Of a DNA stretch of 27,208 bases, positions 16,910 to 25,847 are shown piece after piece; the first letter of the stretch is position 1; every line of letters starts with the position of its first letter. The stretch covers positions 1 through 27,208 of the forward strand of contig JALSQH010000221.1 in NCBI GenBank assembly GCA_026985515.1, in the 5' to 3' direction. The position numbers and the translations under genes are program-made. Below the pieces are notes generated by a model that saw only the letters and a list, made by a program, of their open reading frames with translations, was not told where the DNA came from and did not search any database. Source of the DNA: a bacterium (GTDB lineage: Bacteria; JALSQH01).

Positions 16910-18008
16910 AGAGTGGTATCTGAATATGGGTCCTCATCACCCCAGTACCCATGGGGTGTTGAGGTTTGTTGTTAAAAGTGATGGTGAGGTAATTGATGAG
17001 GTGAAACCCGACATAGGATTTCTCCACAGAGGAATAGAAAAAATAGCCGAAAGGCTTGAATACAATCAGATCATTCCATATTATGACAGGGTTGATTATC
17101 TCGCTGCCTTCAATGCCTCCTGGAGTTACGTAATGGCAGTGGAAAAGCTCCTGGGAATTGAGGTTCCTCCCAGGGCAGAATATATCAGAGTTATCCTCGG
17201 GGAACTCAACAGAATAATAAGTCATCTGATTTCAGTGGGCTCCTTTGCTCTTGACATGGGTGCAGTTACTCCTTTCACATGGGCCATCAGGGAACGAGAG
17301 GTTGTGAATGATATTTTTGAAATGGTTACAGGTTCAAGATTAACCTATAATTTCCCCAGAATCGGTGGTGTTTATCAGGATGTCCCTGAGGGGTTCAGGG
17401 AGAAGGTTCTTCAATTCTGTGAATACTTTCCTCCCAAGTTGAAGGAGTTCAATGATCTTATCACCTACCAGAAAATATTTATCCATCGACTTGCCAATGT
17501 GGCGGTTATAACTCCTGAGCAAGCCATTGCTTTTGGTCTCACAGGGCCCAATCTCAGGGGAAGCGGAATAAAGTATGATTTAAGAAAAAATAGACCATAT
17601 TCAGTTTACAGTGAGTTTGAATTTGACATCCCTGTAGGCACAGGAGAGGCCGGTACTTTAGGTGATGCTTATGACAGATACATGGTGAGAATAAGAGAGA
17701 TGGAAGAAAGTTGCAAAATAATAAAACAGGCTATTGAGAAAATGCCCGATGGTCCCGTAAGAGCGAAGGTGCCGAGGAAATTGAAACCCCCTGTTGGTGA
17801 TGTTTACGCTGCAACTGAGGCGCCAAGGGGGGAACTGGGGGTACATCTTATAAGTGATGGAAGCTCCAGACCATACAGAATGAAAATAAGAACAGGTTCC
17901 TTTGCAGCTATGAGTATAGTGAATGAAGTGAGTCATGGACTCATGATTGCGGATCTTGTGGCTTTAATAGGTAGTCTGGATGTAATTGCTCCCGAGATTG
18001 ATAGATAG
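16890..18008 (+). CDS. nuoD: NADH-quinone oxidoreductase subunit D
   Basis: The 372-aa, 49-kDa-type subunit forms the quinone-binding cavity together with NuoB. It keeps the N-terminal MGPHHPSTHGVLR loop with the His thought to hydrogen-bond the quinone headgroup, and the Tyr in RVDYLAAF. Downstream are PRIGGV, RGSG and EAPRGELGVHLISDG, and it ends in LIGSLDVIAPEIDR, the expected C-terminus. Hydrogenase-type nickel cysteines are absent, which separates it from Ech or formate-hydrogenlyase large subunits. ATG 16890 lies inside nuoC behind GAGGGAG. It is slightly shorter than many bacterial NuoD proteins but looks complete. Confidence 0.97.
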   Translation: MSLTRSEEWYLNMGPHHPSTHGVLRFVVKSDGEVIDEVKPDIGFLHRGIEKIAERLEYNQIIPYYDRVDYLAAFNASWSYVMAVEKLLGIEVPPRAEYIRVILGELNRIISHLISVGSFALDMGAVTPFTWAIREREVVNDIFEMVTGSRLTYNFPRIGGVYQDVPEGFREKVLQFCEYFPPKLKEFNDLITYQKIFIHRLANVAVITPEQAIAFGLTGPNLRGSGIKYDLRKNRPYSVYSEFEFDIPVGTGEAGTLGDAYDRYMVRIREMEESCKIIKQAIEKMPDGPVRAKVPRKLKPPVGDVYAATEAPRGELGVHLISDGSSRPYRMKIRTGSFAAMSIVNEVSHGLMIADLVALIGSLDVIAPEIDR

Positions 18009-18021
18009 GGGGAATGTTGAA

Positions 18022-19086
18022 ATGCTCCAGCTTTTTAACTGGTTAATAAAAACTTTTCCATCCCTTGCTTCACATCAGGAACTGACGGCTTTTGTTCTTT
18101 TTATCATTCTTGGTCTTCTGGTTCTTACTTTTGCGGCAGTGGTTGCAGGAAGCCTCACATATTTTGAGAGAAAAGTTGCAGCCCGAATACAATCCAGAAT
18201 GGGACCCATTGAAATAGGTCTTGGTGGATATATACAGTGGGTAGCAGATGCAATTAAACTCCTTTTGAAGGAAGACATCATACCAGAGAATGTTGATAAA
18301 ATCCTCTTCAGACTTGCTCCCTATTTTGCATTTTTGGGCGCCGGTTTAACATATTTAGTTCTTCCTTTCAGCGAAAAACTCATTCTTGCAGACCTCAATG
18401 TGGGAGTTCTTTACTTTCTTGCAGTTTCTTCTATTACAGTAATAGGTATCCTTATGGCTGGATGGGCATCCTACAACAAGTGGTCTCTTATAGGTGGAAT
18501 CAGGTCTGCGGCTCAGATTGTCAGTTATGAAATACCCTCTGCCCTTGCGGTGTTGCCTGTCGTTCTTTATGCAGGTTCTCTCAGCACACAGGATGTAGTA
18601 AGAGCCCAGGCTGGATGGGCTGGATTTCACTGGATGATCTTTCAGAATCCATTTATATTCATCTCCTTTTTTGTCTTTTTCATTTCGATGCTTGCTGAGA
18701 ATAACAGAATACCCTTTGACCTCCCGGAGGCTGAATCGGAGCTTGTTGCAGGATACAATACCGAGTACAGTGGTATGAGGTTTGCCATGTTTTTCCTTGC
18801 GGAATACAGCAATGTTTTCATTCTCAGTGCCTTTGCTGTGACTCTTTTCCTTGGTGGATGGCAACCTCTTTTTGGTCTTTCCCTGAAAATACCTGGAACA
18901 GCAGTGGATCTCTGGAAATTGTTCAGTTTTTTCTTTAAAACTTCAATTATGGTTTTTCTTGTGCTTACAATACGATGGACACTTCCAAGAGTTAGAATAG
19001 ATCAGCTAATGGGGCTCTGCTGGAAGTATCTTGTACCCATAGCCTTTTTTGACCTTTTTGGTGTAATGTTCTGGATGGTACTGTAA
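18022..19086 (+). CDS. nuoH: NADH-quinone oxidoreductase subunit H
   Basis: The 354-aa membrane subunit (ND1) links the Q-module to the membrane arm and forms the mouth of the quinone channel. About eight helices are visible. Signatures are [35 protein letters not shown], the acidic [20 protein letters not shown] loop (given as [13 protein letters not shown] and [13 protein letters not shown]), and [18 protein letters not shown] near the end. ATG 18022 is chosen because AGGGGGA sits eight bases upstream; the frame is open to 17986 but that part lies within nuoD. It follows nuoD directly: no nuoE, nuoF or nuoG is present at this junction, where they sit in larger nuo operons. Confidence 0.97.
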   Translation: MLQLFNWLIKTFPSLASHQELTAFVLFIILGLLVLTFAAVVAGSLTYFERKVAARIQSRMGPIEIGLGGYIQWVADAIKLLLKEDIIPENVDKILFRLAPYFAFLGAGLTYLVLPFSEKLILADLNVGVLYFLAVSSITVIGILMAGWASYNKWSLIGGIRSAAQIVSYEIPSALAVLPVVLYAGSLSTQDVVRAQAGWAGFHWMIFQNPFIFISFFVFFISMLAENNRIPFDLPEAESELVAGYNTEYSGMRFAMFFLAEYSNVFILSAFAVTLFLGGWQPLFGLSLKIPGTAVDLWKLFSFFFKTSIMVFLVLTIRWTLPRVRIDQLMGLCWKYLVPIAFFDLFGVMFWMVL

Positions 19087-19096
19087 GAGGTGTAAG

Positions 19097-19738
19097 ATGG
19101 CGCATAAGAGATTTGACAATCCTGTGGCACAATATTTTTACAACATATATGAAGCTGTTACCACAACTCTGATTGGTTTAAAGCTCACCATAAAGACTTT
19201 TTTCACAAAGCCTGTGACGGTTCGTTACCCGAAGGTTGATATTTTGAAGGGAGAGCCTTCTCCCGAGAATCCCCTTCTGAGCCACCGGGTGTATGATCGT
19301 TTCAGGGGAGTTCTCTACAACGATGTTTTCAAATGTACTGCGTGTGGACTCTGTGCCCAGATATGTCCCATTGATTGTATCTACATTGAGGCTAAAAAGA
19401 TACCTGAGGGAAAGGGGTTGATACTTTTCCGATTTGATATTGATGAGGCGAGATGCATGCATTGTGGTCTGTGCGTGGAAGTTTGTCCCGTTAATTCTCT
19501 CGTTTTTACCAGAGAGTTTGATTATATTAAGCCCTCTACTGATGAAATGATAGAGAGATTTGTGGATGAAGAAACGAACAAAAAGTTGATCCAGATTGCT
19601 ATTGAAAAGGCTAAAAAGGCTGCTGCAAAGAAGGCTGCTGCTCCTAAACCACAGGCTGCAGTGAAGCCACCTGAGAAGAAGAGTGAAACTTCTACTGAAA
19701 AGGCTTCAGAGAATAAAGAAGAAGAGGAGAAAAAGTGA
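19097..19738 (+). CDS. nuoI: NADH-quinone oxidoreductase subunit I with extended charged C-terminal tail
   Basis: The 213-aa ferredoxin-like subunit carries clusters N6a and N6b. The two 4Fe-4S motifs are [12 protein letters not shown] (Cys80, 83, 86, 90) and [12 protein letters not shown] (Cys120, 123, 126, 130). The core is normal up to about residue 160. The last 45-50 residues are an unusual low-complexity extension, first Lys/Ala-rich ([20 protein letters not shown]) and then Lys/Glu/Ser-rich, ending EEEEKK; it is likely disordered. The codons are mixed and the frame is intact, so this is not a frameshift product. The stop overlaps the GTG start of nuoJ. In this operon NuoI would be the probable entry point for electrons, because the NADH module is missing. 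Confidence 0.96.
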   Translation: MAHKRFDNPVAQYFYNIYEAVTTTLIGLKLTIKTFFTKPVTVRYPKVDILKGEPSPENPLLSHRVYDRFRGVLYNDVFKCTACGLCAQICPIDCIYIEAKKIPEGKGLILFRFDIDEARCMHCGLCVEVCPVNSLVFTREFDYIKPSTDEMIERFVDEETNKKLIQIAIEKAKKAAAKKAAAPKPQAAVKPPEKKSETSTEKASENKEEEEKK

Positions 19739-20244
19739 ACGGTTTCTGGGTAAATTTCTTTTTCATTTTGCTGTCGCTTACAGCGATTTTGTCCGCCCTT
19801 TATGTTGTGTTGACAAATAATCTTGTGAGGGCGGCTTTTGCCCTGTTCTTTACCCTTTTCTCCGTGGCAGGTTTATATGCCATTCTTTCTGCTGATTTTA
19901 TCGCTGTTGTTCAGGTCATGATATATGTTGGAGGAATTCTTGTTCTCATAATCTTTGGTATACTGCTGACCAGGACCGTTTTTGATATGAGTCTTTATGA
20001 TAAAAAAATGAGCAAGTTCTGGGCTGGTGTGATTGTGGTAATAATGGCCCTTATTTTCCTCAAAGTGATTTTCGGTACCGATTGGCTAGTGAGATCTGGA
20101 ACAACAATACAGCCAGTAACAGCCAGGTTGGGTAATATCTTCCTCAGCAGGTATCTCCTGCCTTTTGAAGTTGCATCTGTACTTCTTCTGGTAGCTATTG
20201 TGGGTGCCCTCTTTATAGCAAGGAGAGAGGTAAAGAAGAGATGA
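19735..20244 (+). CDS. nuoJ: NADH-quinone oxidoreductase subunit J
   Basis: This 169-aa membrane subunit (ND6) has five predicted helices. The conserved third helix appears as [19 protein letters not shown], with the Tyr-Val-Gly-Gly pi-bulge region implicated in coupling. It starts with GTG 19735 overlapping the nuoI stop (GTGA) and follows an AGAGGAG site. It ends [11 protein letters not shown], and its stop overlaps the nuoK start (ATGA). All features fit an intact subunit. Confidence 0.95.
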   Translation: MNGFWVNFFFILLSLTAILSALYVVLTNNLVRAAFALFFTLFSVAGLYAILSADFIAVVQVMIYVGGILVLIIFGILLTRTVFDMSLYDKKMSKFWAGVIVVIMALIFLKVIFGTDWLVRSGTTIQPVTARLGNIFLSRYLLPFEVASVLLLVAIVGALFIARREVKKR

Positions 20245-20561
20245 TAAATTTACAGAGCTTTTTAGTAGTTGGAATGATTCTCTTTTTACTTGGAATTTTT
20301 GGAATTTTGACCAGAAAAAATGCAATTGCACTTCTGATGGGCATCGAACTTATGCTCAATGGGGTGGCACTCACCTTTGCAGCCTTTGATAGATTTATAA
20401 AACCGGCTGAAATGGTGAATCCAATTGATGGAAAGGTTTTTGTCATTTTTATCATAATTCTTGCCGCAGCTGAGGCGGCCATAGCCCTTGCAATAATTAT
20501 TCAGGTATTTGGAAGGTATGAGGATATTAACCTTGAAGATTTAAAGAGGATGAAGGAATAG
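20241..20561 (+). CDS. nuoK: NADH-quinone oxidoreductase subunit K
   Basis: The 106-aa, three-helix subunit (ND4L) shows LFLLGIFGILTRKNAIALL and GIELMLNGVALTF with the conserved membrane Glu of helix 2, and AAAEAAIALAIIIQVF with the helix 3 Glu. These two glutamates are part of the buried charge chain for proton transfer. It starts by ATGA overlap with nuoJ and ends two bases before nuoL. The C-terminus (EDINLEDLKRMKE) is slightly longer than in many homologues. Confidence 0.95.
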   Translation: MINLQSFLVVGMILFLLGIFGILTRKNAIALLMGIELMLNGVALTFAAFDRFIKPAEMVNPIDGKVFVIFIIILAAAEAAIALAIIIQVFGRYEDINLEDLKRMKE

Positions 20562-20563
20562 CC

Positions 20564-22639
20564 ATGGAACTGAGCTGGATAAGGAATTATCTCTGGTTGA
20601 TTCCACTTTTCCCTGCCCTGGGGGTTATTATTAATGGTTTCTTTGGCTGGAAGATGAAAAAGACCACTGTTGGCACCATTGCCAGCATGATGGTCTTCTT
20701 TTCCTTTCTGGCGACTTTTGTGGCTTTCCTCTATCTGATTTCTCTGCCTGAAGAGCACAGATTGTTTACAACTACATTGTGGACGTGGATCTTCACGGGC
20801 AATTCACTGCTTGGAACTTTTAAAATACCCCTTGCCTTCCAGTTTGATCCACTCTCAGCTGTCATGGCATTGACTGTTACATTTGTTTCTTTTCTCATCC
20901 ATGTTTACTCCATTGGGTATATGTGGCATGACAGGAGCTTCGTTAGATTTTTTGTATATCTCAATCTATTTGTGTTTTCCATGCTGATCCTGGTCCTGGG
21001 GAACAGTTTGTTGCTTCTCTTTGTGGGATGGGAAGGTGTTGGACTCTGTTCCTACCTGTTAATCAGTTTCTGGTATGAGGATCATAAAAATGTTAATGCT
21101 GGTATAAAGGCTTTTATTGTGAATCGTGTGGGTGACTTTGGCTTCCTTATAGGAATGTTCCTTCTCTTCTGGGAACTTGGTAAACAGGGTGTGTGGACTC
21201 TCACTTTTACTGAAATACAGCAGCATGTTGAACTTCTTAAAGATGTTTCCATTAATCTTCCTCTAATAGGTGCTGTTGCTGCTCCAACCCTCATAGGTAT
21301 TCTCCTCTACTGGGGTGCAACAGGTAAATCGGCTCAGATCCCCCTCTATGTGTGGTTACCCGATGCTATGGCAGGTCCAACACCCGTCAGTGCTCTCATT
21401 CATGCCGCCACAATGGTAACTTCCGGTGTTTACATGATAGGAAGAATGAATTTCCTTTACGGGCTTTCTCCAACTGCCCTGGCGGTGGTGGCCATTGTAT
21501 CTTCATTAACTGCCTTCTTTGCAGCTACCATAGCAATGACTCAATTTGATCTGAAGAAGGTGCTCGCTTATTCAACTGTTTCACAGCTCGGGTATATGTT
21601 TATAGGAATGGGAGTTGCTGCATATACCACTGGAATCTTTCACCTCATGACTCATGCATTCTTCAAGGCGCTTTTGTTCCTCGGATCTGGTAGCGTGATG
21701 CACGCCATGAGTGATATCCTCGATATGAGACTGATGGGTGGTTTGAAAAAAAAGATGCCAATAACCTTCTGGACATTTCTGATTGCCACTCTTGCCATAA
21801 TTGGAACACCTTTCTTCTCAGGATTTTTCAGTAAAGATGGTATTCTTTCTGCTGCTTATTTTGCTCACAATTCTGCTATACCATGGGCGCCAAAGTTTGC
21901 ATGGTTTATGGGATTCATTACTGCTGGTATAACTGCCTTCTACATGTTCAGAGCAGTATTTATGACCTTTTATGGCGAGAACAGGGCACCTGAGGAGATA
22001 AAGGAGCATATCCACGAATCACCCCCTATTATGACCATTCCTCTGATTATTCTTGCAATTTTTTCGGTAATTGCTGGATATGTGGGGGTACCTCATTCAC
22101 TTGGCGGGCACAATTTACTCAACCACTTCCTGATGCCGGTATGGGTATCACTCAAGCATGTGGCTGAGCATGAAGAGTCACTTGCCGTTGAATATACGTT
22201 GATGATTTTAACTTTGACCCTTGTAGGTATAGGGGTATATGTTGCCTATTATGCCTACATAAAACATCCTGAGTTTCCAGAAAAGGTTGTCAACAAATTT
22301 CCGCGGCTCTACAAACTTCTCTACAACAAGTACTATGTTGATGAGATTTACTATGCAACCTTTCTTGCTGGTACGCACAGGTTAACAAAGATTCTTAGAT
22401 GGTTTGATGTCCACATAATTGATGGAATCGTAAATTTTGCTGGCTGGCTTGGAGTCAGACTTGCATTTATCTCAGGCTGGATAGACAAATATATTGTAGA
22501 CGGTATTGTGAATCTTATAGCATGGATTTTCCTCTGGACAGGTCAGGTTTTGAGAAAGATACAGGTTGGAAGTGTACAGGCTTACCTGTATATTGGAATA
22601 GGTATTCTGGTTCTAGTGCTATTAATTAACGTACTTTAA
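20564..22639 (+). CDS. nuoL: NADH-quinone oxidoreductase subunit L
   Basis: The 691-aa distal antiporter-like subunit (ND5) has the expected helices. Functional residues are visible: Glu157 (GWEGVGLCSYLL), Lys255 (ATGKSAQIPLYVWLPDAM), His280 (SALIHAATMVTSGVYM), the DLKKVLAYSTVSQLGYM helix, and Lys in GFFSKDGIL. The C-terminal region carries the long lateral helix and closes with two similar segments (IIDGIVNFAGWLGVRLAF and YIVDGIVNLIAWIFL), a pattern often seen in NuoL of this type. ATG 20564 comes two bases after the nuoK stop. The protein is intact and slightly larger than the E. coli form. Confidence 0.96.
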   Translation: MELSWIRNYLWLIPLFPALGVIINGFFGWKMKKTTVGTIASMMVFFSFLATFVAFLYLISLPEEHRLFTTTLWTWIFTGNSLLGTFKIPLAFQFDPLSAVMALTVTFVSFLIHVYSIGYMWHDRSFVRFFVYLNLFVFSMLILVLGNSLLLLFVGWEGVGLCSYLLISFWYEDHKNVNAGIKAFIVNRVGDFGFLIGMFLLFWELGKQGVWTLTFTEIQQHVELLKDVSINLPLIGAVAAPTLIGILLYWGATGKSAQIPLYVWLPDAMAGPTPVSALIHAATMVTSGVYMIGRMNFLYGLSPTALAVVAIVSSLTAFFAATIAMTQFDLKKVLAYSTVSQLGYMFIGMGVAAYTTGIFHLMTHAFFKALLFLGSGSVMHAMSDILDMRLMGGLKKKMPITFWTFLIATLAIIGTPFFSGFFSKDGILSAAYFAHNSAIPWAPKFAWFMGFITAGITAFYMFRAVFMTFYGENRAPEEIKEHIHESPPIMTIPLIILAIFSVIAGYVGVPHSLGGHNLLNHFLMPVWVSLKHVAEHEESLAVEYTLMILTLTLVGIGVYVAYYAYIKHPEFPEKVVNKFPRLYKLLYNKYYVDEIYYATFLAGTHRLTKILRWFDVHIIDGIVNFAGWLGVRLAFISGWIDKYIVDGIVNLIAWIFLWTGQVLRKIQVGSVQAYLYIGIGILVLVLLINVL

Positions 22640-22660
22640 ACATTAGCAGGTGGAGGAAAA

Positions 22661-24205
22661 ATGGTTAAGGAGACCATGGGAATAATTGAACTGCTCAGCA
22701 AGGTCCACATCCTCAGCGTAATCACTTTCTTGCCCCTTTTAGCAGCGGCAATTATTATCTTCATTCCGGGGAAAAGGCATGAAATAATAAAAACTGTTGC
22801 GGCGGTTTTCTCTGGCCTGAGTTTATTGCTGGGAATTATCGTTTACATATTTTTTGATGGTGGTTCAACATCTCTTCAATTTGTGGAGAAGTTCAGATGG
22901 ATACCAAAGTTTCATATTTATTATTATGTCGGAGTTGATGGACTCAGCATAAGTATGCTTCTTCTCACTGTGGTTATTTCCTTTGTTTCTGTTTTTGCAT
23001 CATGGGGCATTGAAGACAGAGTTAAGGCTTACTTTTCACTGCTCATGCTCCTCGAAACTGCCATGCTGGGCGTTTTTATAGCCCTTGATTTCTTTCTCTT
23101 TTATGTTTTCTGGGAATTGATGCTCCTCCCCATGTACTTCCTTATCGGTATATGGGGTGGCCCAAGGAGGGAGTATGCTGCAATAAAGTTCTTCCTCTAT
23201 ACGCTTGCGGGAAGTGCTTTGATGTTGCTTGCAATGATCGCACTCTACTACGCTGGTGGTAAGACCTTTGATCTTGTTAAGCTTGCCAATGATTTTGATT
23301 TTTCAAAACATGCGCCCATACATCTTTTTGGTATGACATTACCTTTTGCGCAGACCCTGTTTCTTGCACTTTTTATCGGATTTGCCATCAAAATCCCGAT
23401 GTTTCCCTTCCATACATGGTTGCCTGATGCCCATGTTGAAGCACCAACAGCAATAAGCGTTATTCTTGCAGGTGTTTTGCTGAAGATGGGAACATACGGT
23501 ATTTTCAGGATAAATTACACAATCTTTCCCCATGCAACTGAGTATTTTGCCTACGCCATTGCTGTTTTTGGAGTGATAAATATTGTTTATGGTGCCCTTG
23601 TGGCTATGGCGCAGGAGGACTTCAAAAAACTTATTGCTTACTCCTCAATCAGCCACATGGGAATTGTTCTCCTTGGTATGGCTGCCCTCAATCCCATGGG
23701 TATGAATGGTGCTTTACTTGAAATGTTCAACCATGGAACCATTACAGCCATGCTGTTCCTCTCTGTTGGTGTAATATATGACAGAGCTCATCACAGAGAT
23801 CTCTATCGCTTTGGTGGTCTTGCCAAACAGATGCCAGTTTATGCCGCATGGACTGCCTTTGCGTTTTTTGCGGCAATGGGTCTGCCTGGCCTGAGTGGCT
23901 TTATCAGTGAGGCTCTATCTTATCTCGGCGCTTTGAAGGTTTTCCCCGCACTGACAGTCATTGGAGCCACAGGAATAATCTTCACCGCAGGTTATCTGCT
24001 CTGGACAATTCAGAGGGTTTTTCTTGGACCTCTCAACGAGAAATATGCCACCTTGCCAGATATTAACACAAGAGAAATCTTCACAATGGCTCTTCCCGGG
24101 TTCTTTGCTCTTGTGATAGGATGGTATCCTCAGCTGGTACTTGGGAAAGTTTCCACATATATGATTCATCTCATCGATATTGTTACAAAGGGTGCGCACT
24201 GGTAA
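22661..24205 (+). CDS. nuoM: NADH-quinone oxidoreductase subunit M
   Basis: The 514-aa antiporter-like subunit (ND4) has Glu152 in FWELMLLPMYFLIG, Lys244 in FAIKIPMFPFHTWLPDAHVEA, Lys275 in GVLLKMGTYG, and QEDFKKLIAYSSISHMGIVLLG. In GLPGLSGFISEAL the channel-gating position is Glu, as expected for NuoM; NuoL and NuoN have Lys there. ATG 22661 follows GGTGGAGG, and a short 21-base gap separates it from nuoL. Another ATG six codons in (MGIIELL) is possible. Confidence 0.96.
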   Translation: MVKETMGIIELLSKVHILSVITFLPLLAAAIIIFIPGKRHEIIKTVAAVFSGLSLLLGIIVYIFFDGGSTSLQFVEKFRWIPKFHIYYYVGVDGLSISMLLLTVVISFVSVFASWGIEDRVKAYFSLLMLLETAMLGVFIALDFFLFYVFWELMLLPMYFLIGIWGGPRREYAAIKFFLYTLAGSALMLLAMIALYYAGGKTFDLVKLANDFDFSKHAPIHLFGMTLPFAQTLFLALFIGFAIKIPMFPFHTWLPDAHVEAPTAISVILAGVLLKMGTYGIFRINYTIFPHATEYFAYAIAVFGVINIVYGALVAMAQEDFKKLIAYSSISHMGIVLLGMAALNPMGMNGALLEMFNHGTITAMLFLSVGVIYDRAHHRDLYRFGGLAKQMPVYAAWTAFAFFAAMGLPGLSGFISEALSYLGALKVFPALTVIGATGIIFTAGYLLWTIQRVFLGPLNEKYATLPDINTREIFTMALPGFFALVIGWYPQLVLGKVSTYMIHLIDIVTKGAHW

Positions 24206-24226
24206 ATTAAAGGAGAGTGAGGGAAA

Positions 24227-25726
24227 ATGAACCTGTTCAGTCCATACATTGATGTATTGAAAATTGCTCCGCAACTGACTCTGGTGGTTTTTATTCTCTT
24301 TTTTGTAATCGGTGAGCTTGTCTTCCGGAGAAAAATAGTTTTTGGCTGGTTTTCGGTGGCTGGATATATCATCGCCCTCATTTTTCTCCTGATTGGACAC
24401 CTCTATCAGAACAGAGTCCTGTTTTCATACCAGATTGTTGAGGATAAATTTTCCTTTTTCTTTACAATCTTTTTCCTCCTCGCAGGTATTGTGATTTCAT
24501 TTTTCTCCTTTGATTCAGCTGAGATCAAGAGGGATCTGGGTGGTGAATATTTTGCGCTGATTATGGCTGCTATTCTGGGAATGATTTACATGGCAGGTGC
24601 GGTAAATTTTCTTATGCTTTATCTCTCCCTTGAAATGGTGAGTCTCTCTTCCTACCTCCTTTCAGGTTATACCCGCGATGATAAGTACAGCGCCGAGGCT
24701 GCACTAAAATATCTAGTCTTTGGTGCCACAGCATCTGGAATAATGATAATGGGAATTGCTTATCTGTATGGACTGACAGGTACACTTAATTTCTCTGTGA
24801 TTCGTGATCAGCTGGTATCTGGAATTTTTCCGTCATTTACCCTCCTCACAATTCTCTTTTTGATCTTTGCAGGTTTCTTTTTTAAAATGTCTCTTGTACC
24901 TTTTCACATGTGGGCTCCCGATGTCTATGAAGGTGCCCCAACCCCTGTCGCCGCTTTTCTTGCTGTGGCTTCCAAAGGGGCAGGTTTTGCTATTGCTCTG
25001 AGATTTCTGTACACAGTGATGATTCAGGGTTCTCCACTTTCCGGTAAGTTGCTTTCAGATATCTATCATTTTATTCCTGTTAACAATCTGGACTGGCCCC
25101 TTTTCCTGGGAATTATTTCTGTGCTGACAATGACTGTTGGTAACATTACGGCATTGAATCAGACAAGTGTGAAAAGACTCCTTGCATATTCAAGTATTGC
25201 CCATGCCGGTTATATGCTAATGGGTTTTGCAGCTATGAATTATATTGGCTTTTATGCTGTTCTGTTTTACCTGGTGGTGTATTTTCTTATGAACATCGGG
25301 GCATTCCTGTTTGTTCAGGTTGTTTACAATAAAATCGGAACAGATTCAATTGTCAAGTACAGGGGCCTTGGAAGGAGAACACCCTTTGCCGCTGTCATGA
25401 TGGCCATTTTTCTCTTCTCTCTGGCAGGAATTCCGCCCCTTGGTGGTTTTATCGGTAAGTTTTATCTCTTTGCCGCCGTATTGAAATCAAAACTCTACTG
25501 GCTTGCAGTTATTGGAATAGCCAACAGTGTGCTCTCTCTTTACTACTACGCAAGAATAGCAAAGATGATGTTTCTTGAGGACAGCCACGAAAAGGAGAAG
25601 GTTCCTGTCTCAGCAGCTCATATTTTCCTTTTCGTCATTCTTGGCTTTCCTGTGGTGATCCTTGGAGTATACTGGTCTCCAGTTCTTGAATTTGTGAAGA
25701 TTTACTCTCACCTTTTCCTCCCCTGA
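24227..25726 (+). CDS. nuoN: NADH-quinone oxidoreductase subunit N
   Basis: This 499-aa subunit (ND2) is the third antiporter-like unit, placed next to NuoK. It shows LSLEMVSLSSYLL with the conserved Glu, FFFKMSLVPFHMWAPDVYEGAPTPV (given in part) with the pump Lys, KRLLAYSSIAHAGYMLMG, and AGIPPLGGFIGKFYLF with the terminal Lys. ATG 24227 follows GTGAGGG. It is the last nuo gene; after its stop there is a T-rich stretch but no clear terminator hairpin before the peroxiredoxin promoter, so some read-through is possible. Confidence 0.96.
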   Translation: MNLFSPYIDVLKIAPQLTLVVFILFFVIGELVFRRKIVFGWFSVAGYIIALIFLLIGHLYQNRVLFSYQIVEDKFSFFFTIFFLLAGIVISFFSFDSAEIKRDLGGEYFALIMAAILGMIYMAGAVNFLMLYLSLEMVSLSSYLLSGYTRDDKYSAEAALKYLVFGATASGIMIMGIAYLYGLTGTLNFSVIRDQLVSGIFPSFTLLTILFLIFAGFFFKMSLVPFHMWAPDVYEGAPTPVAAFLAVASKGAGFAIALRFLYTVMIQGSPLSGKLLSDIYHFIPVNNLDWPLFLGIISVLTMTVGNITALNQTSVKRLLAYSSIAHAGYMLMGFAAMNYIGFYAVLFYLVVYFLMNIGAFLFVQVVYNKIGTDSIVKYRGLGRRTPFAAVMMAIFLFSLAGIPPLGGFIGKFYLFAAVLKSKLYWLAVIGIANSVLSLYYYARIAKMMFLEDSHEKEKVPVSAAHIFLFVILGFPVVILGVYWSPVLEFVKIYSHLFLP

Positions 25727-25765
25727 TTTTTTCTCATTCTTTTTTCATTTTCTGATCTTTAAGTA

Positions 25766-25794
25766 TTGACAGGTGGCTTTTCCTGTTTTATATT
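25766..25794 (+). promoter_or_regulatory. Promoter for the peroxiredoxin-superoxide reductase operon, with a small inverted repeat
   Basis: A perfect -35 TTGACA (25766-25771) and a -10 TATATT (25789-25794, five of six) are 17 bases apart. The 5-bp inverted repeat ACAGG (25769-25773) / CCTGT (25782-25786) spans the spacer with an 8-base gap and could be an operator. Transcription would start near 25801, with a leader of about 47 bases to ATG 25848. Confidence 0.7.
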
Positions 25795-25847
25795 ATTTAA
25801 AGAAATTTGAAATCTAAACTAATTAAAATTCAAAAGGAGGTGCAGGT

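Noticed and set aside
18009-18021. Remnant of nuoE, nuoF or nuoG at the nuoD-nuoH junction
   Set aside because: Only 13 bases separate the genes and they are taken up by the nuoH ribosome-binding site.
18355-18864. Open 169-codon frame on the minus strand inside nuoH
   Set aside because: It is antisense to a clearly conserved gene, has an odd Lys/His/Ser-rich composition and no ribosome-binding site; it is a shadow of nuoH codon use.
23915-24400. Open 161-codon frame on the minus strand across the nuoM-nuoN junction
   Set aside because: Antisense to two conserved genes, no recognisable motif, composition of a random reverse translation.
25769-25790. ACAGG-N8-CCTGT followed by TTTTA considered as a rho-independent terminator for the nuo operon
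   Set aside because: The stem is only five pairs with an eight-base loop, and it sits within the spacer of a consensus-like promoter, which explains the sequence better.
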